Assembly: GCF_002204795.1 (NCBI RefSeq)
Contig: NZ_NIXO01000045.1
Coordinates: 1 to 52,418, forward strand
DNA from: Pseudomonas sp. K2I15
GTDB taxonomy: Bacteria; Pseudomonadota; Gammaproteobacteria; Pseudomonadales; Pseudomonadaceae
Length of the DNA stretch: 52,418 nucleotides
Direction of reading: 5' to 3'
The notes under the pieces were generated by a model. That model was not told the DNA's origin and made no database searches. It saw only the letters and a program-made list of their open reading frames with translations. Below, one piece after another: positions 33,483-41,862 of this stretch (position 1 is the first letter of the stretch; each line of letters opens with the position of its first letter). The position numbers were made by a program, and so were the translations under genes.

Positions 33483-33880
33483 GAAAACAAACACCCAGCT
33501 TACATTTTGGGGCACCAGGAAATAATATTTTTACGCACTTGCATACATATAACTTTGAGATTAGCGTACACAAAACTCCAACGAACACCCGCGCTCACCT
33601 CTTCATTCATGAAGCGTATTAAATGATTAAACTTCGCTGCGGCCTGGCCTCAAACGCACCATATTAGCGCAACCAATGACCCTCTATATGGGAATATCGA
33701 TGTTCTACAAACCCCCTAGTCCCTGATCGCCATTTCGCCGCTTCAGGGCGAGTACTTTAATATACAAGAACGTCTCCACCCCGGCCGAGCGCAGAGGCCG
33801 AGACCTGTCTTGGCAAAAAATAACTCTTTGAATAGCAGCATGGGTTTCGCAGTGATAGAACTACAACAAGGGACTGAACG
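33483..33880. other. AT-rich intergenic region after the biosynthetic operon
   Basis: 398 bases, visibly richer in A and T than the rest of the window. It holds short palindromes, CTTCAT-TC-ATGAAG (33601-33614) and CCCTGA...TCAGGG (33721-33748), and probably the LysR promoter (TTTAATATAC near 33757). A 64-codon frame at 33428-33622 overlaps the previous gene and has no family resemblance. No clear terminator is visible. Confidence 0.55.
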
Positions 33881-34822
33881 ATGAGCAGATCAATGCCACT
33901 ATCATCGCTCCATATATTTGTAGAGGTTTGTAAACATAACAGCATGAAAAAGACTGCCGACATACTGTGCGTTACTCCTGGCGCCATCAGCCAGCAGATA
34001 AAAAGTCTTGAGGACCGGATGTCCGTAAAACTGTTTGAGCGATCCCATCGAGAGATAAGCCTGACCAGCGCGGGCAGGAACCTTATGGACCAGTTGGCCG
34101 TCTCGTTCAACAACATTGAGGCGGTATGGGAGGACTTCGAGCTGTTTCGAAGCAAGTCTGCCCGGCTATCGGTCAATACCACCGTGTCCTTCGCCAGTTC
34201 CTGGCTGATTCCACGACTCACTCGGTTTCAACAGCGTTGGCCAGACTTCGAAATCAACCTGTCCACCTCCCATCACCCGGCAGACCTCCGCCGCGACGGC
34301 ATCGACATTGCGATCCGCCATGGCCAGGGCATCTACCCGGGCCATCACAGCGAAAAACTGTGGGCGCCCAAAGTGCTGCCGATAGCGCACCCCGGGTTGC
34401 TGAAAAAGGATCGACGGATTCAGGCACCTGCCGACTGCCTGTGCTACCCGCTGCTTCAGGACGCCAGTCGTTCGAACTGGAAGCTGTGGCTCAAGACTTA
34501 CGGAGTCGAGGATAACCGTTCACGGCGCGGTTCCAGCTTTACCGATGATCACCTGCTGATCGAAGCAGCCATAGCGGGCCAGGGTTTGGCACTGGTCAGT
34601 GATGTGTACGCACGCCCTGCCATTGAGGCTGGATTGGTGGTGCCAGTCCTTGAGGCCTCATCGCAAACCGAGGAGGCTTATTACCTGGTGAGCACGCAGG
34701 AACAAGCGGACGATTGGAAGATAAACATCTTCAAGAACTGGATAAAAGCGGAGGTCGGCCTGTTTTTCAAGACAACCGAACTCTCCCCCCATTCCCGACA
34801 AGCTGATTACGTATGCGAATAA
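33881..34822 (+). CDS. LysR-family regulator (GcvA-like)
   Basis: A 313-residue LysR-type regulator. The winged helix-turn-helix covers about 1-65 (NSMKKTADILCVTPGAISQQ), and the effector domain follows with RRDGIDIAIRHGQG near 140, as in the GcvA/TrpI/AmpR branch. GcvA relatives often respond to amino acids or purines, which suits control of an amino-acid-derived cluster. AAGGGA precedes the ATG. It reads in the same direction as the hydrazine operon, 398 bases downstream, and a strong terminator follows it. It is the probable pathway-specific regulator. Confidence 0.88.
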   Translation: MSRSMPLSSLHIFVEVCKHNSMKKTADILCVTPGAISQQIKSLEDRMSVKLFERSHREISLTSAGRNLMDQLAVSFNNIEAVWEDFELFRSKSARLSVNTTVSFASSWLIPRLTRFQQRWPDFEINLSTSHHPADLRRDGIDIAIRHGQGIYPGHHSEKLWAPKVLPIAHPGLLKKDRRIQAPADCLCYPLLQDASRSNWKLWLKTYGVEDNRSRRGSSFTDDHLLIEAAIAGQGLALVSDVYARPAIEAGLVVPVLEASSQTEEAYYLVSTQEQADDWKINIFKNWIKAEVGLFFKTTELSPHSRQADYVCE

Positions 34823-34855
34823 GCATGCACTGCATAATCGGATCATTACCGTGTC

Positions 34856-34883
34856 AAAAACCGCTGGGGCATCAGCGGTTTTT
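34856..34883. terminator. Bidirectional rho-independent terminator
   Basis: AAAAACCGCTG pairs with CAGCGGTTTTT around the loop GGGCAT, giving a T-run on either strand. It lies between the convergent LysR gene and the orphan binding-protein gene and can end both transcripts. Confidence 0.92.
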
Positions 34884-34899
34884 CATCTCGGGCGCTGTT

Positions 34900-35913
34900 T
34901 CAACTACCGTCGCCGCCATGGGCCTCTTCAAAGAAGTAATCCTTCCAGCTCCCCGCCTTGTTTTTCAGCACGCCCAGTTCCTGCAATTTCTCGGCATAGA
35001 TATAGGTACGCTGCGGCACGATGGTGAAGTCGATTTCCGGGTCCTGGACGATGTTCTCCACCAGCGCCAGCGGTAACTTCGACTGTTCTACACGAATGTA
35101 GGCCTGGGCCGCTGCCGGCTTGTCGGCCTTGATGATGGTCTCGGCCTCGGCCAACGCGTCATAGAACGCCTTGTAGGTCTTGGGGTTTTCGTCGTGGAAT
35201 TTCTCGGTGGTGTACAGCACGTTGAACGTGGCCGGGCCGCCGAGAATGTCGTAGGAACTCAGCACTTTGTGCACCTTGGGATTCAACAGTTCCTGGTACT
35301 GGAACGGCGGGCTGGAAAAGTGCGCGTTAATCTCCGAACCACCGGCAATCAGCGCGGCGGTGGCGTCCGGATGCGCCAGGCTGATGGAGATGTCATCGAA
35401 CTTTTTGTAGTTGTCATTCCCGAATTGCTTGGCGGTTTCGATCTGCAAGGTGCGCGACTGGAAGCCCACGCCCGCTGCCGGTACGGCGATGCGGTCTTTT
35501 TCGCTGAAGTCCTTGAGGGTCTTCACGTCCGGGTTATTGGTCAGCAGGTAGTTGGGCATCGACCCCAGCGAAGCGATGGCCTTGACGTTCTGCTTGCCCT
35601 TGGTGCGGTCCCATAGCGTCAGCATCGGCGGCACACCCGCCGATACCACGTCCAGCGCGCCAGCCAGCAGCGACTCGTTCATCGCGGTGGCGCCGGAGAT
35701 GCTGTTCCACTCCACCTTGATGTCCAGGCCCTGCTCTTTGCCGTGCTTCTCGATCAGGTTCTGGTCACGAACCACGTCGAGGATCAAGTAGCCGATGCCG
35801 AATTGCTGGGCGATGCTGATCTTGCCTTCGGCCTGGGCGCCAGGGCTGAGCAAAACGCCGGTCGCCGCCAGAGCAGCTGCCAGCAGAGTCAATGAGGGAC
35901 GCTTGACGGTCAT
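34900..35913 (-). CDS. Orphan ABC substrate-binding protein (SsuA/TauA family)
   Basis: A 337-residue periplasmic binding protein. Residues 1-28 form a signal peptide (cleavage probably after GAQA), and the mature part fits the nitrate/sulfonate/taurine family (NMT1/THI5-like). GIGYLILDVVRDQ, LLAGALDVVSAG and DKIAVPAAG-like segments are the marks. Neither a permease nor an ATPase gene is adjacent, so it must share a transporter encoded elsewhere or act as a sensor. The ligand is unknown. It is convergent with the LysR gene and divergent from the small gene at 35992. Confidence 0.88.
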   Translation of the reverse strand: MTVKRPSLTLLAAALAATGVLLSPGAQAEGKISIAQQFGIGYLILDVVRDQNLIEKHGKEQGLDIKVEWNSISGATAMNESLLAGALDVVSAGVPPMLTLWDRTKGKQNVKAIASLGSMPNYLLTNNPDVKTLKDFSEKDRIAVPAAGVGFQSRTLQIETAKQFGNDNYKKFDDISISLAHPDATAALIAGGSEINAHFSSPPFQYQELLNPKVHKVLSSYDILGGPATFNVLYTTEKFHDENPKTYKAFYDALAEAETIIKADKPAAAQAYIRVEQSKLPLALVENIVQDPEIDFTIVPQRTYIYAEKLQELGVLKNKAGSWKDYFFEEAHGGDGS

Positions 35914-35991
35914 GAGGGGGTCTGCCGCATTAATGAGAAGGGCAGCGAGCGTAGCGACGAACGGGCACGCGGAAAAAGAACATCGGGATCT

Positions 35992-36507
35992 ATGGATATG
36001 CGAAAAACACTGCCTGCCGGTGCCTTCGGCTGGTATCGTGCCGCCCTTGAAAAAACCGCTGCGAGGAAATGGACCTTGAACACTGACGAAAAAATGACCG
36101 GTGACTTGTTCGAGGTGGATAAGCGCCTGTCACTCAAGCCCGTGGTGGACTTCAACACTTACCTGCGCAGCGCCTTCGGCGATGGCCCCTGCACCTGCAT
36201 CCGCTGCGTCGCCAGCGAAGGCAACGAGGCCGGTTACGAGTTCCAGCACACCTTCGATTTCGACGCCAAGAAAGTCCATCGCCGCTTCGCCTCCACCGCC
36301 GGCAGCGACGTGCTGTTGATGCTGAAGAAGGCCTGGCTGTCCTACACCAAGGCCGAACTGCCGTTGAGCGGCACGCTGGCGCTGGACACGGTGAAAGAGT
36401 TTGTCGAGCCGCAGTTGCACAAACGCGTGGCACCGCTGTTCCTGGCCAGTGGGCTGGTCAAGGATGTGGAAGGTGAGTTGAGGATGCAGCCGCAGGCAGT
36501 CGCCTGA
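35992..36507 (+). CDS. Hypothetical protein
   Basis: A 171-residue protein I do not recognise. It is soluble, has no signal peptide, and is rich in charged residues in the middle (QHTFDFDAKKVHRRF). A CTCIRC pair of cysteines lies near residues 67-70. A start at ATG 36094 (MTGDLFEVDKRL, 137 residues) is also possible, since the first 34 residues overlap the shared upstream region of the divergent binding-protein gene and no convincing ribosome site marks either start. It is convergent with the saccharopine-dehydrogenase-like gene. Confidence 0.6.
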   Translation: MDMRKTLPAGAFGWYRAALEKTAARKWTLNTDEKMTGDLFEVDKRLSLKPVVDFNTYLRSAFGDGPCTCIRCVASEGNEAGYEFQHTFDFDAKKVHRRFASTAGSDVLLMLKKAWLSYTKAELPLSGTLALDTVKEFVEPQLHKRVAPLFLASGLVKDVEGELRMQPQAVA

Positions 36508-36532
36508 CGGCACGGTCTCGGTGGGGATTGGC

Positions 36533-37510
36533 TTACAGGTCGGTAATCGTGGTGCCTGCGATGGTTTCGGCAAATCCAACACCGAACACTTGCCCCGGCG
36601 TTGCGAAACCCGGTTGGCGTTCACCGGCCAACACCCGACGTGCCGCTTCCACCGCCGCCAACGGAGTGTAGGTGTAGCCGTTAACGGTCTCGATCACCGA
36701 ACGCGCCACGCGGCCATCGGCCCCTGTGACTTGCGCCACTGCCCGGGCACGATGCGCCTCGCGCTGTTGCAGGCTGGGGCCGTCGGGCAGCTGTGACAGG
36801 TCACCTTCGGGAAACGCATCGCCGCTGATGTGCACGAACATGGCGATATTCGGAATACCCGTGGAATGCCACGCTGTGACCAGGTCACCAAAGGACAGCG
36901 GTGCGCACAGCACCGGGCCATCGCCAAAATCCAGGAGCTGTGGCTGGGCATCCGCGGTAGCGATGAGTTGCCCGTCCACCCGCGCCAGGAGCCCCGCGCC
37001 GATGATTTCACCGACGCTCATGGCCGAACCCCGGGACATGGAACCGGCGACCTGTAACGCTACTGTCAGCGACTGCGGGGTCTGCACCCGACGCGCCACG
37101 TGCATCGCCAGGCAATCCGTCGGCACCACATCCCAGCCAACCCCGGGCAATAGCAAGACGCCCGCCTCGGCTGCCCCGGCACCCAGTTGTTCTGCCAAGC
37201 GGTAAACGTTGATTTCGGCGGTGATGTCCAGGTAGTCGACGCGTGCCGCGATACACGCCTGCATCAGCGCGCCCGCCGTCTGCGCAAACGGCCCCGCGAA
37301 GTTCAACAGCACGTCTATGCCATCCAGGGCATCACCTGCGAGGGTGTCCGGGGTGAACACGCGGTACGGCACGCCCAGTTGCGCAGCCAGCGGTGCCAGG
37401 CGTTGGCTATTGCGCCCGGCGATCACCAGGTCCAGCCCTTGCGCCTTGGCGTTTTCGGCCGCCATGCGCCCGGTGTAGCCCGTGGCGCCGTAGATCATTA
37501 AAGTTTTCAT
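36533..37510 (-). CDS. Saccharopine-dehydrogenase-like NAD(P)-binding protein
   Basis: A 325-residue protein with the N-terminal Rossmann motif YGATGYTG at 7-14 and the segment NFAGPFAQTAGALMQAC near 90, typical of the saccharopine-dehydrogenase-like or trans-acting enoyl-reductase family. Many such proteins have unknown substrates. Its start overlaps the VOC gene stop by four bases (ATGA), and it ends an SDR-VOC-SacDH-like operon read leftward. Confidence 0.85.
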   Translation of the reverse strand: MKTLMIYGATGYTGRMAAENAKAQGLDLVIAGRNSQRLAPLAAQLGVPYRVFTPDTLAGDALDGIDVLLNFAGPFAQTAGALMQACIAARVDYLDITAEINVYRLAEQLGAGAAEAGVLLLPGVGWDVVPTDCLAMHVARRVQTPQSLTVALQVAGSMSRGSAMSVGEIIGAGLLARVDGQLIATADAQPQLLDFGDGPVLCAPLSFGDLVTAWHSTGIPNIAMFVHISGDAFPEGDLSQLPDGPSLQQREAHRARAVAQVTGADGRVARSVIETVNGYTYTPLAAVEAARRVLAGERQPGFATPGQVFGVGFAETIAGTTITDL

Positions 37511-37908
37511 TGGGCGTGCTGCCAGTTCTTGTAGACGAATTCCAGGCTGTAGCCGTCGAGGTCCAGCACGTTGGCGGCGTAGTAGTTCGGGTCATAGTGC
37601 AAGCGTGCGCCGGGGGGCCCATTGTCGACGGCGCCGGCATTCATCGCCGCCTGGTAGGCCGCATCAACCTCGGCGCGGCTTTTGGCGACAAAACCCACAT
37701 GCACCGCCCTGCCCTCAACCACGCCCTCGCGCAACCAGAAGAATATCCGCCCATTGGCGCCGAACCCCTTGAGGTCCGGATGGCCTGGCGGGCCGTCCTT
37801 GCCGTCGTAGTCGTGGCGCGTGGTGATGCCCAGCGGTGTCAGTGCGCCATGGTAAAAATCGATCGAGCGTTGAATGTCACTGACCGATAAAAAAATGTGA
37901 TCCAGCAT
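37507..37908 (-). CDS. VOC-family (glyoxalase/bleomycin-resistance-like) protein
   Basis: A 133-residue single VOC domain: MLDHIFLSVSDIQRSIDFY at the start with the first metal-ligand position His4, and the C-terminal YYAANVLDLDGYSLEFVYKN with a Glu ligand. This is the glyoxalase-I-like layout seen in many small dioxygenases and resistance proteins. The start is ATG 37908; a longer open frame runs back into the SDR gene. It lies 16 bases after the SDR stop and overlaps the next gene by four bases. Confidence 0.86.
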   Translation of the reverse strand: MLDHIFLSVSDIQRSIDFYHGALTPLGITTRHDYDGKDGPPGHPDLKGFGANGRIFFWLREGVVEGRAVHVGFVAKSRAEVDAAYQAAMNAGAVDNGPPGARLHYDPNYYAANVLDLDGYSLEFVYKNWQHAQ

Positions 37909-37924
37909 GCTGTAGCCTCGCTCT

Positions 37925-38668
37925 TCAGATGATGTAACCGCCCGCGACCTCGATCGTCTGGGCATTGATCCAGCGGCCGTCTTCCGACAACAACATCGCG
38001 ATAACACGCGCCACATCCTCAGGTTCGCCGACTCGGCCAAGAGCCGTTTGTGAAGCCAGCAGCGCTTCGAATTCATCATTAAGCCCGCCGCCCAGCTCGG
38101 TACGGATTGCCCCTGGCGACACGGCATTCGCCCGGATCTGCCGCCCGCCAAACTCCTTGGCCATGTAACGGGTGAGTACGTCCAGCGCGCCCTTGAAGGC
38201 TGCGTAAGGTGCAACGCCGGCGGTAGCCACGCGGGTCGTCGCGCTGGTCAGGTTGACGATGCAGGCATGCGCTTGCAGCAACGGCAGCAAGGCTTGAGTC
38301 AGGAAAAACGGGCCTTTGAGGTGCACATTCAACAGGCCGTCGAACTGGGCCTCAGTGACCGATTCCAGAGGATTGAACAGGCCATAACCTGCGTTATTCA
38401 CCAGGCCACTCAAGCCGCTCTCGCCCCAGGTGGCCGATAACGCCTGTTTTACCGCCTCGCCAAAGCCCTCAAAGGAGCTGACGTCAGCCACGTCCAATCG
38501 CAGCGCGACTGCCTTGCCGCCCGCCGACTCAATCTTCTGCACAACCGCCTGGGCAGCTTCTGGATGGCTGTTGTAAGTCAGAATCACGCCCATGCCGTGC
38601 CGGGCACATAACGCTGCGGTGCTGGCACCAATGCCACGGCTACCGCCGGTAATGAGGATAACGCTCAT
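37925..38668 (-). CDS. Short-chain dehydrogenase/reductase
   Basis: A 247-residue classical SDR with TGGSRGIG at 7-14, a Ser in NLTSATT, and a YAAFKGALD segment carrying the Tyr and Lys of the active site. The TYNSHPE stretch after the second strand suggests NADPH use, as in FabG-like members. The start is ATG 38668 with TGGAG upstream; a longer open frame back to 39073 lies inside the divergent AraC gene. It is the first gene of a three-gene operon divergent from an AraC regulator, which probably controls it. Confidence 0.88.
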   Translation of the reverse strand: MSVILITGGSRGIGASTAALCARHGMGVILTYNSHPEAAQAVVQKIESAGGKAVALRLDVADVSSFEGFGEAVKQALSATWGESGLSGLVNNAGYGLFNPLESVTEAQFDGLLNVHLKGPFFLTQALLPLLQAHACIVNLTSATTRVATAGVAPYAAFKGALDVLTRYMAKEFGGRQIRANAVSPGAIRTELGGGLNDEFEALLASQTALGRVGEPEDVARVIAMLLSEDGRWINAQTIEVAGGYII

Positions 38669-38798
38669 GTCTTGCTCCACTGCTTGCTCAAATGAGTCAC
38701 CACAGTAGGCGCGTGCGCCTGCCCCGACGCAGCCGTTCCTGCTCGAAACCTGCCTGTTTCTGCTTTTTGCTTGCACAGTGCACACCCGGGCGCTCAGC

Positions 38799-39704
38799 AT
38801 GGCCGGCATGAACACACAACTGATCGAACTGCGTGCCTTGGCCGCCAAGGCCGAAAACCGCCGGACTGAAACGGGCATCCCGCGCGTGGCCATGGTCCAG
38901 GGCGCGATTCCCGAACACATGCTGGCCGCCGTGTATGACCCGATGATCAACCTGATCCTGCAGGGCAGCAAATCCATGACCGTGGGCGATCGCACGCTGC
39001 GATATGACCCGGCGACGTATTTTGTGATGTCCATCGAGCTGCCAGCGGTTGGCACCGTACACCCGGCGGCCACCGGCGAACCTTATCTGGCGGTCAGCCT
39101 GACACTGGACCCGACCGTGCTCGCGACGCTGCTCGGCGACTTGCCCAAACCTGCCGGACGCTACGACCACGACGCGGGATTTTCCGTGGCCGCCGTCACC
39201 CCCGAACTGATGGACGCCTGGCTGCGCCTGTTGCGGCTGATGGGCAACCCTGAGGCAATAGCCGCCCTCGCGCCGGTTTACGAGCGCGAAATTCTCTACC
39301 GCGTGCTGCAAGGGCCCCACGGCTGGATGCTGCGTGAAATAGCGGCACCCGACACGGCCATGGCCCGGGTGAGCCAAGCCATCCAGTGGATCCGCCGGGA
39401 CTTTGCCGAACCGATCCGGGTGGAAGCCCTGGCACAGAAAGCCGCGATGAGCGTGTCGGCCTTCCACCGGCACTTCAAGGCCGTCACCAACCTGAGCCCG
39501 TTGCAGTATCAAAAACGCGTGCGCTTGCTGCAGGCCCGCACGCTGATGGTCGCCAGCGCCAAAAACGTCACCAGCGCCGCCTTCGAAGTCGGCTATGAAA
39601 GCGCTACCCAGTTCAGCCGCGATTACGCCCGGGTGTTCGGCCTGCCGCCGGCGCGGGATGCAGCGCGAATCCTGGGGGAAAACCGCGGCCCGAGGGCGAA
39701 CTGA
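38799..39704 (+). CDS. AraC-family regulator
   Basis: A 301-residue regulator with an N-terminal AraC_N domain (AAVYDPMINLILQGSKSM near 40 to VSLTLDPTVLATLL) and a C-terminal double helix-turn-helix (VEALAQKAAMSVSAFHRHF, then AAFEVGYESATQFSRDYARV). ATG 38799 and ATG 38808 are both possible starts; neither has a strong ribosome site. It is divergent from the SDR operon with about 130 bases between. Regulators of this type commonly control such adjacent oxidoreductase genes in response to aldehydes or alcohols. Confidence 0.86.
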   Translation: MAGMNTQLIELRALAAKAENRRTETGIPRVAMVQGAIPEHMLAAVYDPMINLILQGSKSMTVGDRTLRYDPATYFVMSIELPAVGTVHPAATGEPYLAVSLTLDPTVLATLLGDLPKPAGRYDHDAGFSVAAVTPELMDAWLRLLRLMGNPEAIAALAPVYEREILYRVLQGPHGWMLREIAAPDTAMARVSQAIQWIRRDFAEPIRVEALAQKAAMSVSAFHRHFKAVTNLSPLQYQKRVRLLQARTLMVASAKNVTSAAFEVGYESATQFSRDYARVFGLPPARDAARILGENRGPRAN

Positions 39705-39754
39705 CCGCAACGTGCTAGCCTGCCAGCGCACGCCCGCACGACAAGGAATTGCCG

Positions 39755-41071
39755 ATGGCAGAGCCAAGCAAGAAGATGAGCCTGATGGGCCTGACTACCC
39801 TGGTGGCGATCAACATGATGGGCTCGGGCATCATCATGTTGCCCGCCAGCATGGCGCAGTTGGGCGCGATTTCGCTGCTGTCCTGGGTGATCACCGCCGT
39901 GGGCTCGATGGCAATCGCGTACTGCTTTGCCCAATGCGGCCTCTTCTGTACGCGCACGGGCGGCATGTCGGCTTATACCGAAGAGGCCCACGGCAAGTCG
40001 GGGTTCTTCCTGTGTTCGTTTCTGTATTTCCTGTCGCTGATCATCGCCAACGTGGCGATTGCGATTTCGGCGGTGGGCTATCTGTCGTCCTTCATCCCGT
40101 GGCTGGGCAGCGGGCCTATCCCATTGTTTATCGGCACCCTGGGGCTGATCTGGCTGACCACCGTGGCCAACTTCGGCGGCCCGCGCCTGACCGGCCGGAT
40201 CGGCGTGATCACGGTGTGGGGCGTGATCATTCCCGTGGCCGGTTTGAGTGTGATCGGCTGGTTCTATTTCAAGGCTGGGGTGTTCAGCGACGCCTGGAAC
40301 CCCAACCAACTGCAACTGTGGGACGCCATTGGCGCCAGTATCCCGCTGACCCTCTGGGCGTTCCTCGGCATGGAATCCGCCGCCCAGGGCTATGACGCCG
40401 TCGAAGACCCCAAGCGCACCGTGCCGCTGGCCTGCCTGCTCGGTACCCTGGGCGCGGCGCTGGTGTATGTGCTGTCGACCAGCGTGATCCAGGGCATCGT
40501 GCCCAACGCCGAATTGGCCGAGTCTTCTGCGCCGTTTGCCCTGGTGTACGCGCAGATATTCACGCCGCTGGTGGGCGACATCATCATGGCGCTGGCGGTG
40601 GTGGCGTGCATTGGCTCGCTGCTGGGCTGGCAATTCACCCTGGCGCAAACGGCCAAGATGTCGGCGGACCAACGTCTGTTTCCGCGCTTCTTCAGCCGGG
40701 TCACCCGTGCCCACGCGCCGGTGCTGGGGATGATCGCCTGCGCGGTTTTGCAGAGCCTGATTGCCTTGTCAACCATCTCGCCCACCGCCAGCGCCCAGTT
40801 CAGCAAGCTGGTGAACCTGGCGGTGGTGACTAACTTGATCCCTTACGTGATGGCGCTCACCGGGCTGCTGGTGATGATGCACAAGGCGCGGGTGCCACGG
40901 TCGGTTTATGCACGCAATACCACGGTGTTGCTGATTGCCGTGGGGTACTCGTTGTATGCGATTTATGCGTGCAATGAAGAGGCGGTGTTTGGCGCGACGC
41001 TGGTGTTGGCGTTTGGGTATCTGTTGTACGGGTTTCTGGCCCGGCGATTCGTCACCACCGATGCTGGGTGA
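39755..41071 (+). CDS. potE: APC-family amino acid permease, putrescine-ornithine antiporter-like
   Basis: A 438-residue inner-membrane transporter with about twelve helices. The N-terminal NMMGSGIIMLP motif, the ANFGGPRLTGRIG segment and WAFLGMESAAQGYDAVEDPKR match PotE/CadB-type polyamine-amino acid antiporters. E. coli PotE is 439 residues. The start is ATG 39755 with AAGGA seven bases ahead. No ornithine or lysine decarboxylase gene is adjacent, so exchange of putrescine for ornithine is inferred from family only; arginine-agmatine or lysine-cadaverine exchange is possible. Confidence 0.87.
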   Translation: MAEPSKKMSLMGLTTLVAINMMGSGIIMLPASMAQLGAISLLSWVITAVGSMAIAYCFAQCGLFCTRTGGMSAYTEEAHGKSGFFLCSFLYFLSLIIANVAIAISAVGYLSSFIPWLGSGPIPLFIGTLGLIWLTTVANFGGPRLTGRIGVITVWGVIIPVAGLSVIGWFYFKAGVFSDAWNPNQLQLWDAIGASIPLTLWAFLGMESAAQGYDAVEDPKRTVPLACLLGTLGAALVYVLSTSVIQGIVPNAELAESSAPFALVYAQIFTPLVGDIIMALAVVACIGSLLGWQFTLAQTAKMSADQRLFPRFFSRVTRAHAPVLGMIACAVLQSLIALSTISPTASAQFSKLVNLAVVTNLIPYVMALTGLLVMMHKARVPRSVYARNTTVLLIAVGYSLYAIYACNEEAVFGATLVLAFGYLLYGFLARRFVTTDAG

Positions 41072-41103
41072 GGTGAATGGATTGTTGGTGCGGTAGTTGG
41101 GTG

Positions 41104-41453
41104 TATATCCGTTATTTGGGTGATGGCTTCGATTGGTTCCGCTCTTACAGCGGCTCACTTTTGAACAGCGCAAAAGTAAGCAAAACGCTCTTGCCCCACC
41201 ACTCGGCACCTCGCTTAGGCTCGGTGTGCCCTCAGCTCCGGTAGCACGAAGCGGGCCGCCGCGACGGGGCGTCCCTGCCCCGTCGCGGCTAAACCGGCGT
41301 CCTGCCGGTTTACCCGCTCCGTACTACCTGCGTTCGGCCAGCGTGGTTTAACGGGGCGCCTAAGATCAAGATCAAAAGCAGATCAAGAACACAGCGGCCT
41401 ACCGGCCGGCTTGAGTGGTGTAGAGCAAAAGCAAAATCAAAAACAAAAGCGGG
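41104..41453 (+). repeat. Long intergenic repeat, copy 1
   Basis: About 340 bases running from ATATCCGTTATT through CTCTTGCCCCACCACTCGG and CGCGACGGGGCGTCCCTGCC to the A-rich tail. It recurs, nearly identical and in the same orientation, at 52078-52418. It contains several internal hairpins such as ACCGGCGTCCTGCCGGT. Confidence 0.93.
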
Positions 41454-41464
41454 CACGGTCCAAA

Positions 41465-41564
41465 TGTGGGAGCGGGCTTGCTCGCGAAGGTCGTTAACGA
41501 TGACGCTGACATCCTTAATGAACGCGGTGCCCTCAGGTTTTTCGCGAGCAAGCTCGCTCCTACA
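41465..41564. repeat. REP doublet (inverted pair)
   Basis: GGAGCGGGCTTGCTCGCGA (41465-41487 with flanks) faces TCGCGAGCAAGCTCGCTCC (41542-41564 with flanks). Length and spacing match the doublet at 2304-2403. Confidence 0.88.
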
Positions 41565-41639
41565 GAGGAGCGGCTTTTGATCTGCGGGCCCCCCTCAACC
41601 ACGATGGCCGCAAGTAGGCACGGTGCAGCGGGTAAATCG

Positions 41640-41857
41640 GACGCCGGTTTACCGGCGCTGGGCCAGGGATGGCCCATCGCAGCGACCCGCGGAATCGGGC
41701 CTTCGTTCCGGCATGCCGAGCCTAGGCGAGGCACCGAGTGGTGGGGCAAAGACCCATTGGTTACTTTTGGCTGGGCCGGCATTCCGGGCGTTTGCCAAAA
41801 GTGACCCGCTTTAAGAGCGCAACCATAGGAAGCCGTTACCGCAGCAACGGATATGTA
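41640..41857 (-). repeat. Diverged inverted copy of the long intergenic repeat
   Basis: Read on the minus strand this stretch repeats the order ATATCCGTT, GCGCTCTTAAAGCGG, TCACTTTTGGC, AAAAGTAA, TTTGCCCCACCACTCGG and TAGGCTCGGCATGCC of the long repeat, with many substitutions and a different middle section. Confidence 0.8.
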
Positions 41858-41862
41858 CTCAA

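Larger units (their letters stand above)
41072..41862. other. 791-base intergenic region made of repeats
   Basis: There is no credible gene in this stretch; the open frames here read through repeat sequence. In order it holds a ~340-base repeat unit, an inverted REP pair, and a diverged inverted copy of the first unit, so the whole forms a large imperfect inverted structure. Confidence 0.8.

Noticed and set aside
33428..33622. 64-codon open frame after the FAD gene
   Set aside because: It overlaps the FAD gene end, has no family resemblance and no ribosome site.
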